Assembly: GCA_013180625.2 (NCBI GenBank)
Contig: SNVD02000468.1
Span: 186,001 to 250,000 of the forward strand
DNA length: 64,000 nucleotides
Direction of reading: 5' to 3'
DNA from: Boswellia sacra
Lineage: Eukaryota > Streptophyta > Magnoliopsida > Sapindales > Burseraceae
The position numbers and the translations under genes were made by a program. The notes under the pieces are model-generated. The model saw nothing but the letters and a program-made list of their open reading frames with translations. It was not told the origin of the DNA and ran no database searches. Of this stretch, positions 46,950 to 59,882 are shown one piece after another. Within the stretch, counting starts at the first letter, position 1; every line of letters begins with the position of its first letter.

Positions 46950-49560
46950 AAGGCAACCAGCAACCAATAAACCTCTTCCAAAGTGTGCCTTACTCCCAAA
47001 AACCATAATACTATGTTCATCCCACTCCCTTTTTTTTCTTCACAAAGTGCTAAAGAGCACTATTTTTGGTGTCGAAAAGACCTTCTTGGTAAGAATCCTG
47101 GCTTGAGAAAGCCCTCGTTGTCCTAGGTCTCTATCTTGTCAAAGGTGTTGATGGTGAAGGGACTAGAGTAGATTGTTCAGATGAAGTATTTGTTATTATA
47201 GCTAAAGTCTCAGCTATTTTTTTAGCTTGTTGAGCTACAACTTCTGGTGAAAGAAAAGACATTTGTAGCAATGAAGCAGCTACAACAGCTAGTGAAGAAG
47301 CATCCTTTTTAGCTAAAGTTAGAGATGAATGATGAGATGCTCCAGTAGACTGAGCTGGGGATGGAACTTGTTCAGCTACAGGTTGAGAAATTGGAGCAAT
47401 GCTATCAACTGTAGGAGGTTCAGTTGGAATAAGGGAAGGTTTAATGCCAACTGGAATTGTTGTGATAATTGCTACAGCAGAAACAGGAACTTTAGGAGTT
47501 AGTGGTGATTCAACTAGTTTAGGAGTTATGATGGGATAGTTGTTATGAAAACTGGAACTGATGATTCAAAAATTGAAATTTTAGTAGCATTAGCAGGAAT
47601 GTCTGGTGATTCTGGCTGGGTGGTTAAGGGAACAAAAATGACTGGAGGTTCTTGCTATGTAGAGACAGGAGAAGGGCTTATGTGAATTCCAAAGATGGAA
47701 GGCCCTGTAGTAGCTGGAGTTGGGCTTGCCGAAGAGAAACCTGCAAAATGCTTTAACAAAAATTCATGATGAGCTTGCACTTTTGCATTATTCTCTTTTT
47801 ACTGCTCCTTGAGCTTTTGTTAATAAATCAAAATCTGCTATTTTTGCTGTAAAACTGTTAGACAAAGTTTGCAGTGTGTCTTGCATAGAGTCTAAAGATT
47901 GTTTAGTTGTTATTTTAGGCCTTGTTGAAGGAGGCTCAACTTCCTCTCCTTCTGCTTCTTCAACTTCAAGATTGATTTCTTCTTCACGATCCTCCTCCTC
48001 ATCCTCTCTTTGCTATCCCCTTACTTTTTTCATGAAACCACTAGTAATAGGAGACTCTAAAGGTTCTATAACATTATTAGCTTCAATTTCAATGCCATTT
48101 TTTTATCAAAATTTCCATTATAAAATAAGGGAAATACAACCTTTGAGAATGGTTTTTAGCTGTAGCAACTATGTAATCATGAATCCACATTCCCAAGTTA
48201 ATACTTTTATTCTTGCCTAAACAATACAGAAACTTAGCTTTGTCAAGGCTAATGGCAGTTGAATGAGAAATTGAGGTCTAATTATTTCAAGCAGTCTTGT
48301 TCAAAATTCTATACCTAGGTAACAATTAAGATTGTATAATCTGTTATTGGCCCTTGATGGTATAGCCAATTAGTTCTTTCCTTACAACATTCCTTGTGAT
48401 TTTCAAAGAATATATATATCATGATTAACACCTCTAGGTATCTAGAAAATCATTGATAACATTTAGTGAAAAATGAATATCTTTTCCTTTACAATAAACT
48501 AAATGATGCCTAACATTTGAAGCATCATTAATATCATCCACAACATTTGCATAGAATTCTCTGATTAAACAAGCAATAGGAAGTTGAAATTGGGTTACTG
48601 ACTTAATTCACTACTTGTCTTGAAGTAGAGCATCAAGAGAGTATGTGGCAAATGTTTCTACCTTGATAAATCGTTCCTTTTAGAGCTCCCTTGCTACAAT
48701 GTAATCATCATGTCTTTCCTTGATTTTTTTTAGAAGCAAACTTCCCCTTAATGGGATTGAATCCTTTTAGAACATCAAACTTAGGGGTGAGAATTTTTGA
48801 CACGACCCGCGAACACGACACAAACACGATACGAACACGCTATATGATTAATAAATGGGTCGGGTTAGTGTTGAAGGTGATCAACACGCCAACCTATTTA
48901 ATGACACGAATAGTTAAATATATTTTGTATATCCTTAATATGTAAATTCATTCAATGATATAAATTATTACCTATTTACAGTATATATATTATAAAATTG
49001 AAATTTTTATACTATAAAATAAATTAATTTATAAAATAATAAATTATGATGATTTTAATAATATTTTATACTAACAATGGTTTATATTCTAAAAATAATT
49101 TTAATTGATTTAAATATAGAAAATATAATATATTATGTATAACTAAGTTAAATAATTAAGTAAATTATACGAATTAAATATGACACGATTACGACTTGTG
49201 GATAACACGTTTAATAATCCGGTGGGTTTGGGTTTCATGTTTTGACACGAATAATTAAATGGGTCGACACGACACGACACGAATCCCACCCCTAATCAAA
49301 CTGATTCACATGCATGTCGAAATTCTTACTCCTGGCTGGATCATCATGATCAGAAGATTGTGTTTCTTCTTTATTTTGAGTCTCTGATGTGTCTAGATCA
49401 GCAGTTGACCCTTGTTATTACTACTGTGTCGGATCAACTTCTTCTTGAGTTTCATGGTGAGTCAGTGATGACTACCCTGGTGATGCTTCATGTGATAGAG
49501 ATTGTGATGAAGCATCATACAATGTGCATTTTCTTTGACTGATATCGAAGCCTTGGTGCT
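46950..49560 (-). pseudogene. Extra ORF downstream of pol in element A (env-position ORF)
   Basis: Read on the minus strand from about 49560, the frame runs QRKCTLYDASSQSLSHEASP, an acidic stretch (SSDHDDPARSKNFD), then FDVLKGFNPIKGKFASKK. It continues with a conserved-looking core (QFQLPIACLIREFYANVVDD, HLVYCKGKDIHFSLNVINDF), a very acidic run near 48000 (EEEDREEEINLEVEE), a helical stretch and a Pro/Ser/Ala-rich tail to about 47130. The core resembles, from memory, the plant 'putative transposon protein' domain seen in retroelement ORFs; function unknown. Its position after RNase H matches the env-like ORF of Sireviruses. Several stops and frame changes are present, and a hAT element (48782-49294) splits it. 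Confidence 0.6.
48782..49294. mobile_element. Non-autonomous hAT element, copy 1 (513 bp)
   Basis: Begins TAGGGGTGAGAATT and ends AATCCCACCCCTA, with subterminal repeats of acacgac/gtcgtgt words. The target duplication ATCAAACT is perfect on both sides (48774-48781 and 49295-49302), the eight bases expected for hAT. It interrupts the extra ORF of element A. Confidence 0.92.
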
Positions 49561-50401
49561 ATTTGAGTGAACTGAAACTACAATATAAACGAAGCCCTAG
49601 CAGAGGAGGTTTAGTCTAATTCGAATGAGGAAAGATCTAGGATAAGTTTGGAAATAAAAGATTGTTTCTCTTATCCAAAAAATCCAAAAAAAAAAAAAAA
49701 ATCAGATAATATAATTTCAAACTCCCCCTTAACTCTTATTTTGATTTTCAAATAATGTCTCAAGAAACTAAATCACAAAGAATTAGGCACTTAATGAATT
49801 TAAATGAAATAGTTGAATACTGTTAAGTCCCACTACTTTTAACAATATTTTAATTTCAAACTTGTTTGCTGATGTGTTAGCCTTGTATACATATAACTCA
49901 CACAATCAATTACACAGCTGAGATAAGATAAAACAAATAAAACAACAATCATACATATTATATCTGCAGTTGTTATCTCAGTCGTGAGTACAACATCCTG
50001 ACATAATGTAATTTATTTTAACAGAGCATTTTTTAAAGCTGCACATATATTCAATAAATTAAATCTAGACTGTTGCATTAATACACAAATCAAATTTAAT
50101 CAAGTGATCAATCTCAGCAAATCGCCAACATGCACAGAAATTGACCTCAATTGAAATTAAACACAAATACATTGGCTTTCACACATGTATGGTGGTAGTC
50201 TTTATCATGTTGAATGGGCAATCTAAGAATATTTCCTAGATACACATGAATTGCTTTCAACAGATGGCTTTCATTCAACATATGTAGGTAGCCCTTTCGA
50301 TATTTACAATAAAATTTCCTTGATAAAAAATAGCAATGAAAAGCATTGAATTCAAACAAAAGTAGCTCAAAACTCAAAGTTGAACGAAATTTCATGATGT
50401 T

Positions 50402-53400
50402 TTAGATATCTTGTATGTGAATGAGGTCATGTTCAACATGTAACTGAAACATACCAATAGCCTTTCTCAGCTTTTCAAATCTTGATGAGTCTAGTGCCTT
50501 GGTAAACAAATTAGCTAGTTGGTTTTTAGTTGAAATATGCTCAATATGGACTATTCTCGATTCAACTAACTCTCTAATGAAATAATACATAATGTTTATG
50601 TGTTTGGATTTAATTAATAGGATTTTTTGAAATGTTAATTGCAATTGTATTATCACAAAATACTATCATGGATTCTTGAGTGATACCATAGTCTTCCAAC
50701 AATTTTTTCGTCCATAGTAATTGGTTAGTAGTACCAGTAGCTGTGTACTCAACCTCAGCAGCAGAAAGTGAAATTGAGTTTTGTTTCTTGCTCTGAAAAG
50801 CCACTAGGTTGTTTCCAAGATAAAAGCACCTTCATGTGTTACTCTTTCTATCATCCATATTCCCAGCTCAATCAGCATCACTGTAGCCTACAAGAGATGA
50901 ATTTGTATCTTTATAAACCAAATTCCATATTTTGTAGTCCTTTGAACGTACCTACTTATCCTCTTGACTGCTGCCAGATGCTGTTCTGTAAGACATGACT
51001 AGAATTATGCACATAAACCTACACTAAGACTGATGTCATGTCTACTTGCTGTAAGATATAGAAGACTTCCAATCATACTTCTATGTAGGCTTTGATCAAC
51101 ATCACTTCCAACATTATCCTTTGATAGTTTGAGATTGGTAGCAATAGGTGTCCTCATTGCTTTGCTCTTGTCCATTTCAAATCTTTTCACTAAGTTCTTT
51201 GCATACTTAGTTTGAGAGATGAAAATGCCATCATCAAGTTGTTTGACTTGAAGTCCAAGGAAAAATGTTAGTTCACCTACCATACTCATCTCAAATTCTC
51301 CTTATATAAGCTTAACAAACTTATTAGTTTTATCATCAAGTGTAGAACCAAACACTATATCATCAACATAGATTTGAGCCACAATAATATACTTAGATGC
51401 ATGCTTTATGAACAAGGTTTTGTCCTTATTGCCTCTAGTATATCCCTTATCAGGAGACAGGTTGTAAGCCTTTCATACCAAGTTCTTGGAGCTTGTTTTA
51501 GACTATATAGAGCTTTTTTCAGTTTGTAAACATAAGTAGTATGCTTAGGATCAACAAAGCATTTTGGTTGTTTAATAAAAGCTTCCTCATGTAAAATGCC
51601 ATTTAGAAAAGCTATTTTAACATCCATTTGAAAGAGTTTGAAGTTTAACAAATAAGCAATAGCATGCAGCAACCTAATAGATTTAACCTAGCCACAAGTG
51701 CAAAGTTTTCATCAAAAGCTATTCACTCAATTTGTGCGTACCCTTGAGTAACTAATCTAGCCTTATTCCTAATCACTTGCCCATTTTCATCACTTTTATT
51801 CCTAAAGTCCATTTAGTTCCAATAACATTAGTGTTTTCAAGTCTGGGAACTAAACTCCAAACATGATTTCTTTCAAATTGATTCGTCTTATCTTGCATGG
51901 CTTGAATCCAGGCTTTTTCCTTAAGAGCATCATTAATAGATTTAGGTTTTACAAGCGATACATAGTAAGAAAAACTCACATAACTCCTTACCTTACCTCT
52001 AGTTTTAACTCGACCTTTTGGACTCCTAATGACAAAAATGGTAGGATGGGCTTTTTGAATCCAGGTTTGGGGATCCCTGGTCTTGTCATTAAATTTGATT
52101 TCATCTCTACTCAAATCAATGCTGTTAGACATTTCAGTCTCATCTGTCTTAACTTCTGCAAATTCAATCTATGTGACTGGTTCTGTGTTTTCTGCGGAAT
52201 TTGTTCCAGTTCTATCAACAAGTTCTTCAAGACTTTCTATTGCTTCTTCAAGTGAATATTCTGCAAAATCATCACAATCATTAAACACAACATTGGTAGA
52301 TTCTATAATGTTTTCAGTTCTCATGTTATAAATCCTATATGCTTTGCTATTCAATGAATAACTAATAAAAACATCATAATCACTTTTGGCATCAAATTTG
52401 CCTAGTTTTTCTCTGTCATTAAGGATATAACACTTGCAACCAAACACATAGAAATATTTGAGATTAGGTTTTCTCCCTTTCAGCAGCTCATAAGGTGTTT
52501 GCCAGGTTCCTAGCCTTAAGAAAACTCTGTTGATGATGTAGCATACTGTTTTGATTGCCTCTGTCCAAAGCCTCGTTGTAAGCTTCTTGCTATTCAACAT
52601 CACTCGAGCCATTTCCTGCAAGGTTCTATTCTTCCTCTCCACTATTCCATTCTGTTCAGGTGTCTTTGAAGTAGAGAATTTATGAATGATGCCATGAAAT
52701 TTGCAAAAATCAGCATAACTCTCATTTTCAAATTCTTTCCCATGATCACTTTTGATTCTAATAATTCTTCCAATGTTTCTGTTTTGTTCATTTTCCAACC
52801 TGACACACAAGTTTCTAAACATATTAAATGTATCAGATTTCTCTTTAACAAAATCTACCAAAGTATACCTTGAATAGTCATCTAAACAAATAAAAACATA
52901 TCTTTTTCCTGCAATACTTTGAACTTGCATTGGACCTATGAGATCCATATGTAACAGTTCAAGAATCTTTAAAGTATTAAGAAAAGAATTAGAAGCATAT
53001 GAACTTTTAATCTACTAACCTTTTTGGCAAGGACCACACAAAATGTCAGGTTTCTGTTCAAACTTTGGTACTTCTTTAACTATACTAGTCTTAGTTAATT
53101 TAACTAAGTCTTTATAATTTATGTGGCCAAGTCTTTGATGTCATAGTTCAATCTCGAAGTTTTTAATATGTAATGTACTCAGTTTAGTTAATGAGTAACA
53201 ATTGTCATTATACCTAACACCTTCAAGAATGTAATTCTTATTAAAGTCAAGATCCATGCACTTATTCTTAGTAAACTTAATAGTATATTTACAACACAAA
53301 TTTGACTAATACTAATTAAATTAACTTTAAGACCTTCAACATAAAGAACATCAGTAAACTTAGGTAAACCATAAACACACAATGTACCCTTACACATTAT

Positions 53401-53757
53401 TTTGTTCTTGGCACCATCTCTAAATTTGATTGAACTTTGATGGCATAATCTGAAATTTTTTAGCAGGTCTTTATTACTTGTCATATGTCTTGAACATCCA
53501 CTATCAAAGTACCAAGAATCATTAGTGAATGCATTAAAAATAGATAAGGTAATATAACATTTGTCTGTGTTTTTTTTAATCCAGTTTTGTTGTGCTTTAT
53601 GTGACTGCTTATGTTTTGTGTTATGAGACTGCCTATGCTGTTGTTCATCTTGATACAGCAGATTATTCAATTTGTAGAATCTAGGCCTAATCTGTCCGTT
53701 AACACCACAAAAGTAACATGTTGGCACATATTTTCTAGTCACTAATAGGGGTGGCAA
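50402..53757 (-). pseudogene. Pol region of element A (protease-integrase-RT-RNase H)
   Basis: On the minus strand: a knuckle-like CYFCGVNGQIRPRFY (about 53720), the protease/GAG-pre start WYFDSGCSRHMTSNKDLL (about 53505), and integrase 52948-52169 with the acidic triad visible (FICLDDYSRY, KSDHGKEFEN, PEQNGIVERKNRT). Reverse transcriptase (about 52130-51005) has its YVDD motif at 51359-51370 but an in-frame stop shortly after, near 51303. It continues SMVGELTFFLGLQVKQ and SMIGSLLYLTASRHD. RNase H (about 50804-50402) has SLSAAEVEYTA and ends QLANLFTKALDSSRFEKL. These phrases place it in the Sirevirus group. Frames are broken several times. Confidence 0.88.
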
Positions 53758-54259
53758 TTCGTGTCATTCATGTCGACCCATTTAATTATTCGTGTCAAGA
53801 CATGAAATACGAATCCGACACGGTTATTAAACGTGTTACTCACATGTTATAATCGTGTCATATTTAATTTACATAATTTACTTAATTGTTTAACCTAATT
53901 ATGCATAATATATTATATTCTATATATTTATATCAATTAAAATTATTTTTAGAAAATAAATCATTGTTCGTATAAAATATTGTTAAAATCATCATAATTT
54001 ATTATTTTATAAATTAATTTACTTTATAATACAAAATTTTCAGTTTTATAATATATATATTGTAAGTAGGTAACAATTTATATCATTAAATGAGCTTACA
54101 TCTTAAGTATAGACAAAATATATTTAACTATTCTTGTCATTAAACGGGTTGGCGTGTTGAACACATTTAACACGAATCCGACCCATTTATTAATCGTGTA
54201 TCGTGTTCGTGTCGTAATCATATTGTATTCGCGTGTCATGACCCAAATTGCCACCTCTA
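53746..54259. mobile_element. Non-autonomous hAT element, copy 2 (514 bp)
   Basis: Begins TAGGGGTGGCAATTCGTG and ends AAATTGCCACCTCTA, flanked by a perfect eight-base duplication GTCACTAA (53738-53745 and 54260-54267). Its reverse complement matches copy 1 along its whole length (shared gattaataaatgggtcgg and tcaacacgccaacc), so both belong to one family and lie in opposite orientations. It interrupts the gag/pol boundary of element A. Confidence 0.92.
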
Positions 54260-54267
54260 GTCACTAA

Positions 54268-55956
54268 CACTATGGATTTAACAGAATGTGATGATGCACT
54301 ATGAAATGAATTTTTTAAACTTTAGGAAGAAGAGTTTTTACTTGAACTTAAAGTCCCTTTACCTGATCTTCGTGAATTTTTTGATTTGCTTGAGATATTA
54401 GACTTTGATGGTTCATACTTTGTTGAGGATTATGATTTCTTTGAAGTGCTTGATCTGGAAGATTTGACAAATGTAGTTTTTGAAGAGGATGCTTGGTTGT
54501 GTGCTTCAAAAACCAATCCATGCTTAATGTTGTTGTTTCTTCCTTGAACTAGAATTTCATCTAGCTTTTGGGTTCCTTTTGACAGAAATCGAATTGATAC
54601 TTCATGCTCTTTTATGAACTAATCATTCTTAGCAAACTCTAATCTCAGTTTCTCAATGGTTGTGTCAAGTGCAGCAATATTCTCTTTCAAAAACACTTTC
54701 TCACATGTGACAATTTCGATCTCTTTAATCAACTCCTGTATTCTCTTCTCAGTTTCTTTGCTCTTTTGGATTTCTATTTCTCAAGTATGATAAAGATCAT
54801 TGTATACTTCCTACAGTTCTTCATAGTAAGTCAGATCAAAAACAGATTTAGTATCTACATCATTTGTTACCTCAATTGCAACTGATTCAGTTGTCTCTAT
54901 CATGACTCCTTTTCCTTTATCTGATGTAGATGCAACAAATGCAATGTAACTGCTCTGTTGCTCTTTCTCATCTGAACTGCTTTCAATTTCACTATCATTC
55001 CAGGTAGCATTTAAACATTTGCCTTTCTTCTTTAAATTCACACATTTAGACCTAATATGTCCGTATCTTGAACATTCGAAGCATTGCACTTGTGGTTTGT
55101 TTTCTGGTTCCTTGTTAAACTTCTTGAAATCAGTTATGTTTTTCTCTATTTTCTAGCTTTTGAACTAAATCTTCTTTTGGAATTCTTCTTGAGAAATTTT
55201 TTAAAGTTTCTGACCATTAGAGCAACATCTTGATCATCAGAACTTTCTGTACTTTCATCATTTTCTTCTGTCTTTGAGGATGAAGCTGCTAATGCAATGG
55301 ACTTGTTCCTCTTGATTTGGGGATGAATGTTATTTCATATGATTATAGTGATCCTAGCAACTCATCAATTTTCAGTTCATCAGGGTTCTGAGTATCAACT
55401 AATAGTAGCTTTTGCTTGATATTTCTCAGGTAATGAATTAAGTATCTTTAGGACAACATTAGCATCACTATAAGTCTTCTTTAACAAGGCTACAACATTA
55501 GTTTTCTTAGAAAGTCTTGCATAGAATTTTGAGGCTGTCTCATCCTCTTGCATTTTGAGTTTGTCGAATTGAGAGGCAAGCATCAAGATTTTATGTCTCT
55601 TGACTGATGCAGTCCCTTCATATTTGTTTTTCTCTCCCATGCACCTTTGGTTGATATGCAGGAAGAAATAACACTGAATGCTTTTGGATCGATTGCATTG
55701 AAGAAGGAATGAAAGGCTTTGGAATTCTATTGTGCTGCATCATAGTCTTGCTGATTCCAACCTCATTGTTTTTTCACAATTCTGACACCTTCTTGATTAA
55801 CTTGGGTAGGTGGACTCCATCCAAAATAGTAGTTTTCCACACCCTCTCATCAACTGCTTTAAGAAAGAATTTCATCTTAGCCATCCCACACTGATAGTTG
55901 CTTTTATCAAGAAGAGGTGGATGACTGATTGACCCTTCATGCTTGTGAAAGTCCAT
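54268..55956 (-). pseudogene. Gag of element A
   Basis: Starts at 55956 with MDFHKHEGSISHPPLLD, continuing DERVWKTTILDG, then the central gag around 55640-55395 (ILMLASQFDKLKMQEDETAS, VVLKILNSLPEKYQAK). A CCHC knuckle, CFECSRYGHIRSKC, is at about 55083, followed by the acidic WNDSEIESSSDEKE. It aligns domain for domain with the gag of element B. Stops and frame changes occur throughout, and its 3' end is cut by the second hAT element. Confidence 0.8.
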
Positions 55957-55989
55957 AGCTAAAGAACAATGATAGGATCTACACAAGTA

Positions 55990-56789
55990 TAGAATTTGTT
56001 ACGTAAGATAGAACTACTGAAGTTATATCAAATGTAACAAAACATAAACAAAATTGCATAGAGGAGATTAACGTGGTTCAGCTATAACCAGCCTACATCT
56101 ACGGACAGCCAAGTTGCAATTCACTATGATGTTCACGTTTACAAGAACTAGAACTTTACAGTTGATGAACTCCCCGTTCACTCACACTCACCTATCTTAT
56201 ATAAAAAGCATTCTAAGCACCTAGAACTCCATCCATAGCAAACCAACTTATATCCTTGTTGCACTCCCCACAATTTGAGTCCCTCTCAAATTGTATCACA
56301 CGTTCCCAATGAGATAACCCTACTCTTCTAGTTAATCAAAGACGTGATAATTAAATAATACTTATTACTACTCAAGCTAAATCCATACAGCTTCTTCACA
56401 AAAACCTTACAGGACATAAAGAAAAAGACTTCTAGATATATATGACTTGTCTAGCAACCTTTCCTTACTGAACAAGGATTCTTCAAGATCTTTCCTATTT
56501 GTCATTATCCTGCAAATCTTATAAATATAGGAAAGCTAAATCATGGTAGGATATTAAGTAAATAAATATAATATAAATCCATTCCTAAAGTGAGATAAAA
56601 TCAATACTTTTCTAATATAAATCCAAATCCTGGAAATAATATTCAGTTAAGTTACACATAACTAAATCAGTTAAAGACATGAAAGTAAAATAAAATATTG
56701 CAAGATTTGTTTTCTCTTAAAATGCCAACGCATCAATGCCATAAAGATTGACTAGGACACATGGCAGTCTTTGTGGCATTGTCCTAACA
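55990..56789 (-). repeat. 5' LTR of element A
   Basis: Aligns with the two pieces of the left LTR. Its inner edge lacks the last bases expected (TGTAAATTATAAAG on the plus strand) and runs directly into leader sequence near ctacacaag, so the LTR/primer-site junction seems deleted. Confidence 0.75.
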
Positions 56790-56794
56790 CTAAC

Positions 56795-57098
56795 AAAACT
56801 AATAGTAATTCTCAAAGGAAAAAAAATAGCATTAAATTTATTTTTCCTAAACTACGAGGAAAAAATCAATAAAAAAATAAATATTACACATTAAATATAT
56901 GAAATATATATTAAACTAGTTAAGTCAAAATATTTTGTCTTTCTTGCCTTGCATCAGACCCTCCACGCAGGGAATCTCTCACAAAATTTTCAATTAATAA
57001 TATCAACTAATCCAAACAGTTTTTGTTTTTAGACCATAGTATTTGGTTCATCGAATACATCATTATTCATATTTCCTTGCTTCCGACCGCGTATGAAA
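56795..57098. other. Spacer between element A and bHLH partial copy
   Basis: AT-rich, with a slightly GC-richer patch near 56945-56985. It does not match bHLH exons 1-4 or the first part of intron 4. Nothing else is recognised. Confidence 0.5.
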
Positions 57099-59059
57099 GC
57101 GAATTTTTTTTGTTTGAGTTGATTGGTTGTGTAATGATCTATCAAATAGCTGTTATTTTCTTTTGTGAAATTGCAGAAGCAGCATTTATCTGATTTCTAT
57201 TGAATTTTTATTGGTATTAATAATTAGACTTGTGGATAAAATTGTGAGAAAAAATAATTCTAAATTTTTTGGTAATAGTCTAGTAAATGTAGATCTCAAT
57301 AGAACAGGTAGATGAAGTGATGCCAACGCATAATTTAGATAACGTGAGGTTCCCCAACACCCTGCTTACATGTGGGCCAGTAGACGGAGAAGCCTTAATA
57401 TGTTGAGTACAAAAACAATGGCAGGAGAGATTCACAAAACAAGCCAAACATGGATAGGCTTTGATTTGATGATGGAGAGGTCAACCCTGTAACTGAACCT
57501 TCTGGGCTGGATCAAAGGTAAGGGCAAGTTCATAGAAGTTAAATTTGGCAAATGGAGGGAGTGAAAATCAAAGGAGATATCTAACTGATAGCATAATATA
57601 AATTTTACGTTTTGAAGGTTTAGATCTTTGTTTTTTAGCTATATTGAGTGTGGAACTAAATTCACATAGTTTTGACATGGGCCAAGTGTACCCCCTTGGT
57701 TTGCTTCCATGATTCATCGCATCAGCATTGAACATGTATCAATATAAAGCTGCTTGTAAAAAACTGTCATTGAACTTGACTGTTATTTTATTTATGTTTA
57801 ACATGTTTAGGGAATCCATGATTGAGATATTCAAATTACTAGTAGCCATCAGACTTTTCGTGGCACTCTAGTCAGTAGTTGGTTATGCTTTTTTAAATGC
57901 TTTTGGAGTTTTTTTTTTCCTTTTTAGGTGTGACCATGCGAGCCTATGTTAGGAGGGCATACTTAGGTATTAGGATTACTAATATGTCTTAGACTTTTCC
58001 CTGAAATTCTACTCAGTAATTAGTTCTTTCAACAGATTTAAACCTTCGTAGCGCTTTTATAGTTGGATTTTTAGGTGTGGTCCAATGTTCAAAGGGCAGT
58101 CCAATGGAGTAGTTTAAATTTGTTCTGTCATACAAAGCCTTGACAATCCTGGATATGCAAGTTTGTAAGGATATGTTACCAAGACATTACAAAATTAATT
58201 TGAATTGAAGTATGCTATGTAGAGTCCCAAAAAAAAAGTGTATATATATGTTACAAAATTTAAAAACTATGCCTAAGGGTATTTGAGTAATTTTATTTGA
58301 ATTTGATGGGCTTTAGGCCATGAAGTAGTTGTAAAACCATGTTTAAATAAATAAGAATTGGGTTGGATTATAGTTGTGGGCTTGTATTAGAATTTGGTAA
58401 GGATTGAATGGGTTTTGGAAAATAAGTGGACTTAGGCCCATGAATTAAGTATTTGTATATATAAGAGAGACATTAGGGTTCCAAAAGGGGGGGATTTTTC
58501 TTTCATTTGACGATAGAAGAGGAGATTCTTATAGCTAAAGGGAGAGAGAGAAGAAGAAGAAGAAGAAGAAAAAGAGACGGAAGAAAAATGGAGGAAAAGA
58601 AGGGAAAAATCAAAGAGGTGTATAGGCTTGGAAACCAGGTAGGGATTTTCTAACACCATACTTAAATCGTGTTATTTATTTTTGTTGTTCTTAATTGATA
58701 TGGGTTACAATACGTGCAATTTATGGTTAAATTGATTATTTCCTGCTTGGATGATGAATGACTTGTGAAATTATGTGCTTATAAAGTGAAGGAGATGTTG
58801 TTCTTGATGGAAGTTGTGATTCATGTGACCGTTCTATATTCTTTGAGCTACTGCATTTTCTTGGACTATGATTTATGTAATTTCTCTTTTGTTTAGGAAA
58901 ATAGACATATGAAGCTTTAAATAGCCACTGATTTCATTGGATTTAGATTTAAAATGAAATTTTGGTGAATTGTTGAAATTGGAGGTTGAAATCTGGAAAT
59001 GATACTGTTCATTCGACAGATCTGAATATTTTCACAATTTTGTATCTTTTGAGGTTGAT

Positions 59060-59775
59060 ATTCAATCCGACACGACTCGACACGTAGTGTCACATGTCGA
59101 GTGTCGAATGCACGACTCGCCAGGTAAGTGTTGACGATCGAGTGGGTGGTGTCGAGTGTCGGATGCACGACTCGACATGTAGGTGTCTCGAGGGTTGAGT
59201 GTCGGATGTCGAGTATCGGATGCACGACTCGACATGTAAGTGTTGAAAGTCAAGTTGCTGCTGTCGAGTGTCATATGCATGACTCGACATTTAGGTGTGT
59301 CGAGGGTCGAGTGTCGGATATCAAATGTCAGATGCACGACTCAACATGTAAGTGTCAAAAGTCGAGTGACTGGTGTCGAGTGTCCTATGCACGACTCAAT
59401 ATATAGGTGTGTCGAGGGTCGAGTGTTGGATGTCGAGTGTCGGATGCACGACTCAACATGTAAGTGTTGAAAGTCGAGTGGTTGGTGTCGAGTGTCGTAT
59501 GCACGACTCGACATGTAAGTGTTGAAAGTCAAGTGGTTGGTGTCGAGTGTCGTATGCACGACTCGACATGTAAGTGTCGAGTGTCTGGTTATGGGAGTGC
59601 CGAGTGTCTGGTTATGAAAGTGTCGAGTGTCGTGTTATGAAAGTGTCGAGTGTCTGGTTATGAAAGTGTCGAGTGTCGTATTATGAAAGTGTCAAGTGTC
59701 TAGCTATGTAAGTGTCGAGTGTCGGTTGTGAATCTGACACGACTCGACATGTAAGTGTCGAGTGTCAAGCGAAAT
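59060..59775. repeat. Minisatellite 1 in 5' LTR (gtgtcgagtgtcgg family)
   Basis: Variable units of about 35-60 bases built on gtgtcgagtgtcggatgcac and gactcgacatgtaagtg, followed by shorter units (aagtgtcgagtgtctggtta). Each unit can pair with itself: ACTCGACA at 59571-59578 with TGTCGAGT at 59585-59592 around a six-base loop. Open frames on both strands here are products of the repeat. Confidence 0.9.
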
Positions 59776-59882
59776 TACAGAACCGACCCGACCCCTCCTG
59801 ATAGGTCTAGATTTTTCATAAAAGCTATATTACCTTGAGACTTATTTTGAAAATTATATTGAAAGGTTTATAAGTGTATGCA

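Larger units (their letters stand above)
41013..56789 (-). mobile_element. Sirevirus-type Ty1/Copia element A with three nested insertions
   Basis: The target duplication CTAAC flanks the whole block (41008-41012 and 56790-56794). The element reads on the minus strand. Its 5' LTR is on the right (about 55990-56789). Its 3' LTR is on the left and is split by element B (41013-41060 plus 45942-46707). Gag has CCHC knuckles, pol has integrase, reverse transcriptase and RNase H, and an extra ORF lies between pol and the 3' LTR, as is known for Sireviruses. Removing element B (4.9 kb) and two 0.5 kb hAT elements leaves about 9.9 kb. By eye the two LTRs differ at roughly one base in ten, so the insertion is old. 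Confidence 0.88.

Noticed and set aside
58917..59559. Overlapping frames on both strands with repeated DTRHSTLDT or RVECRMSS phrases
   Set aside because: Products of the gtgtcgag minisatellite, with no start context or homologous domain.
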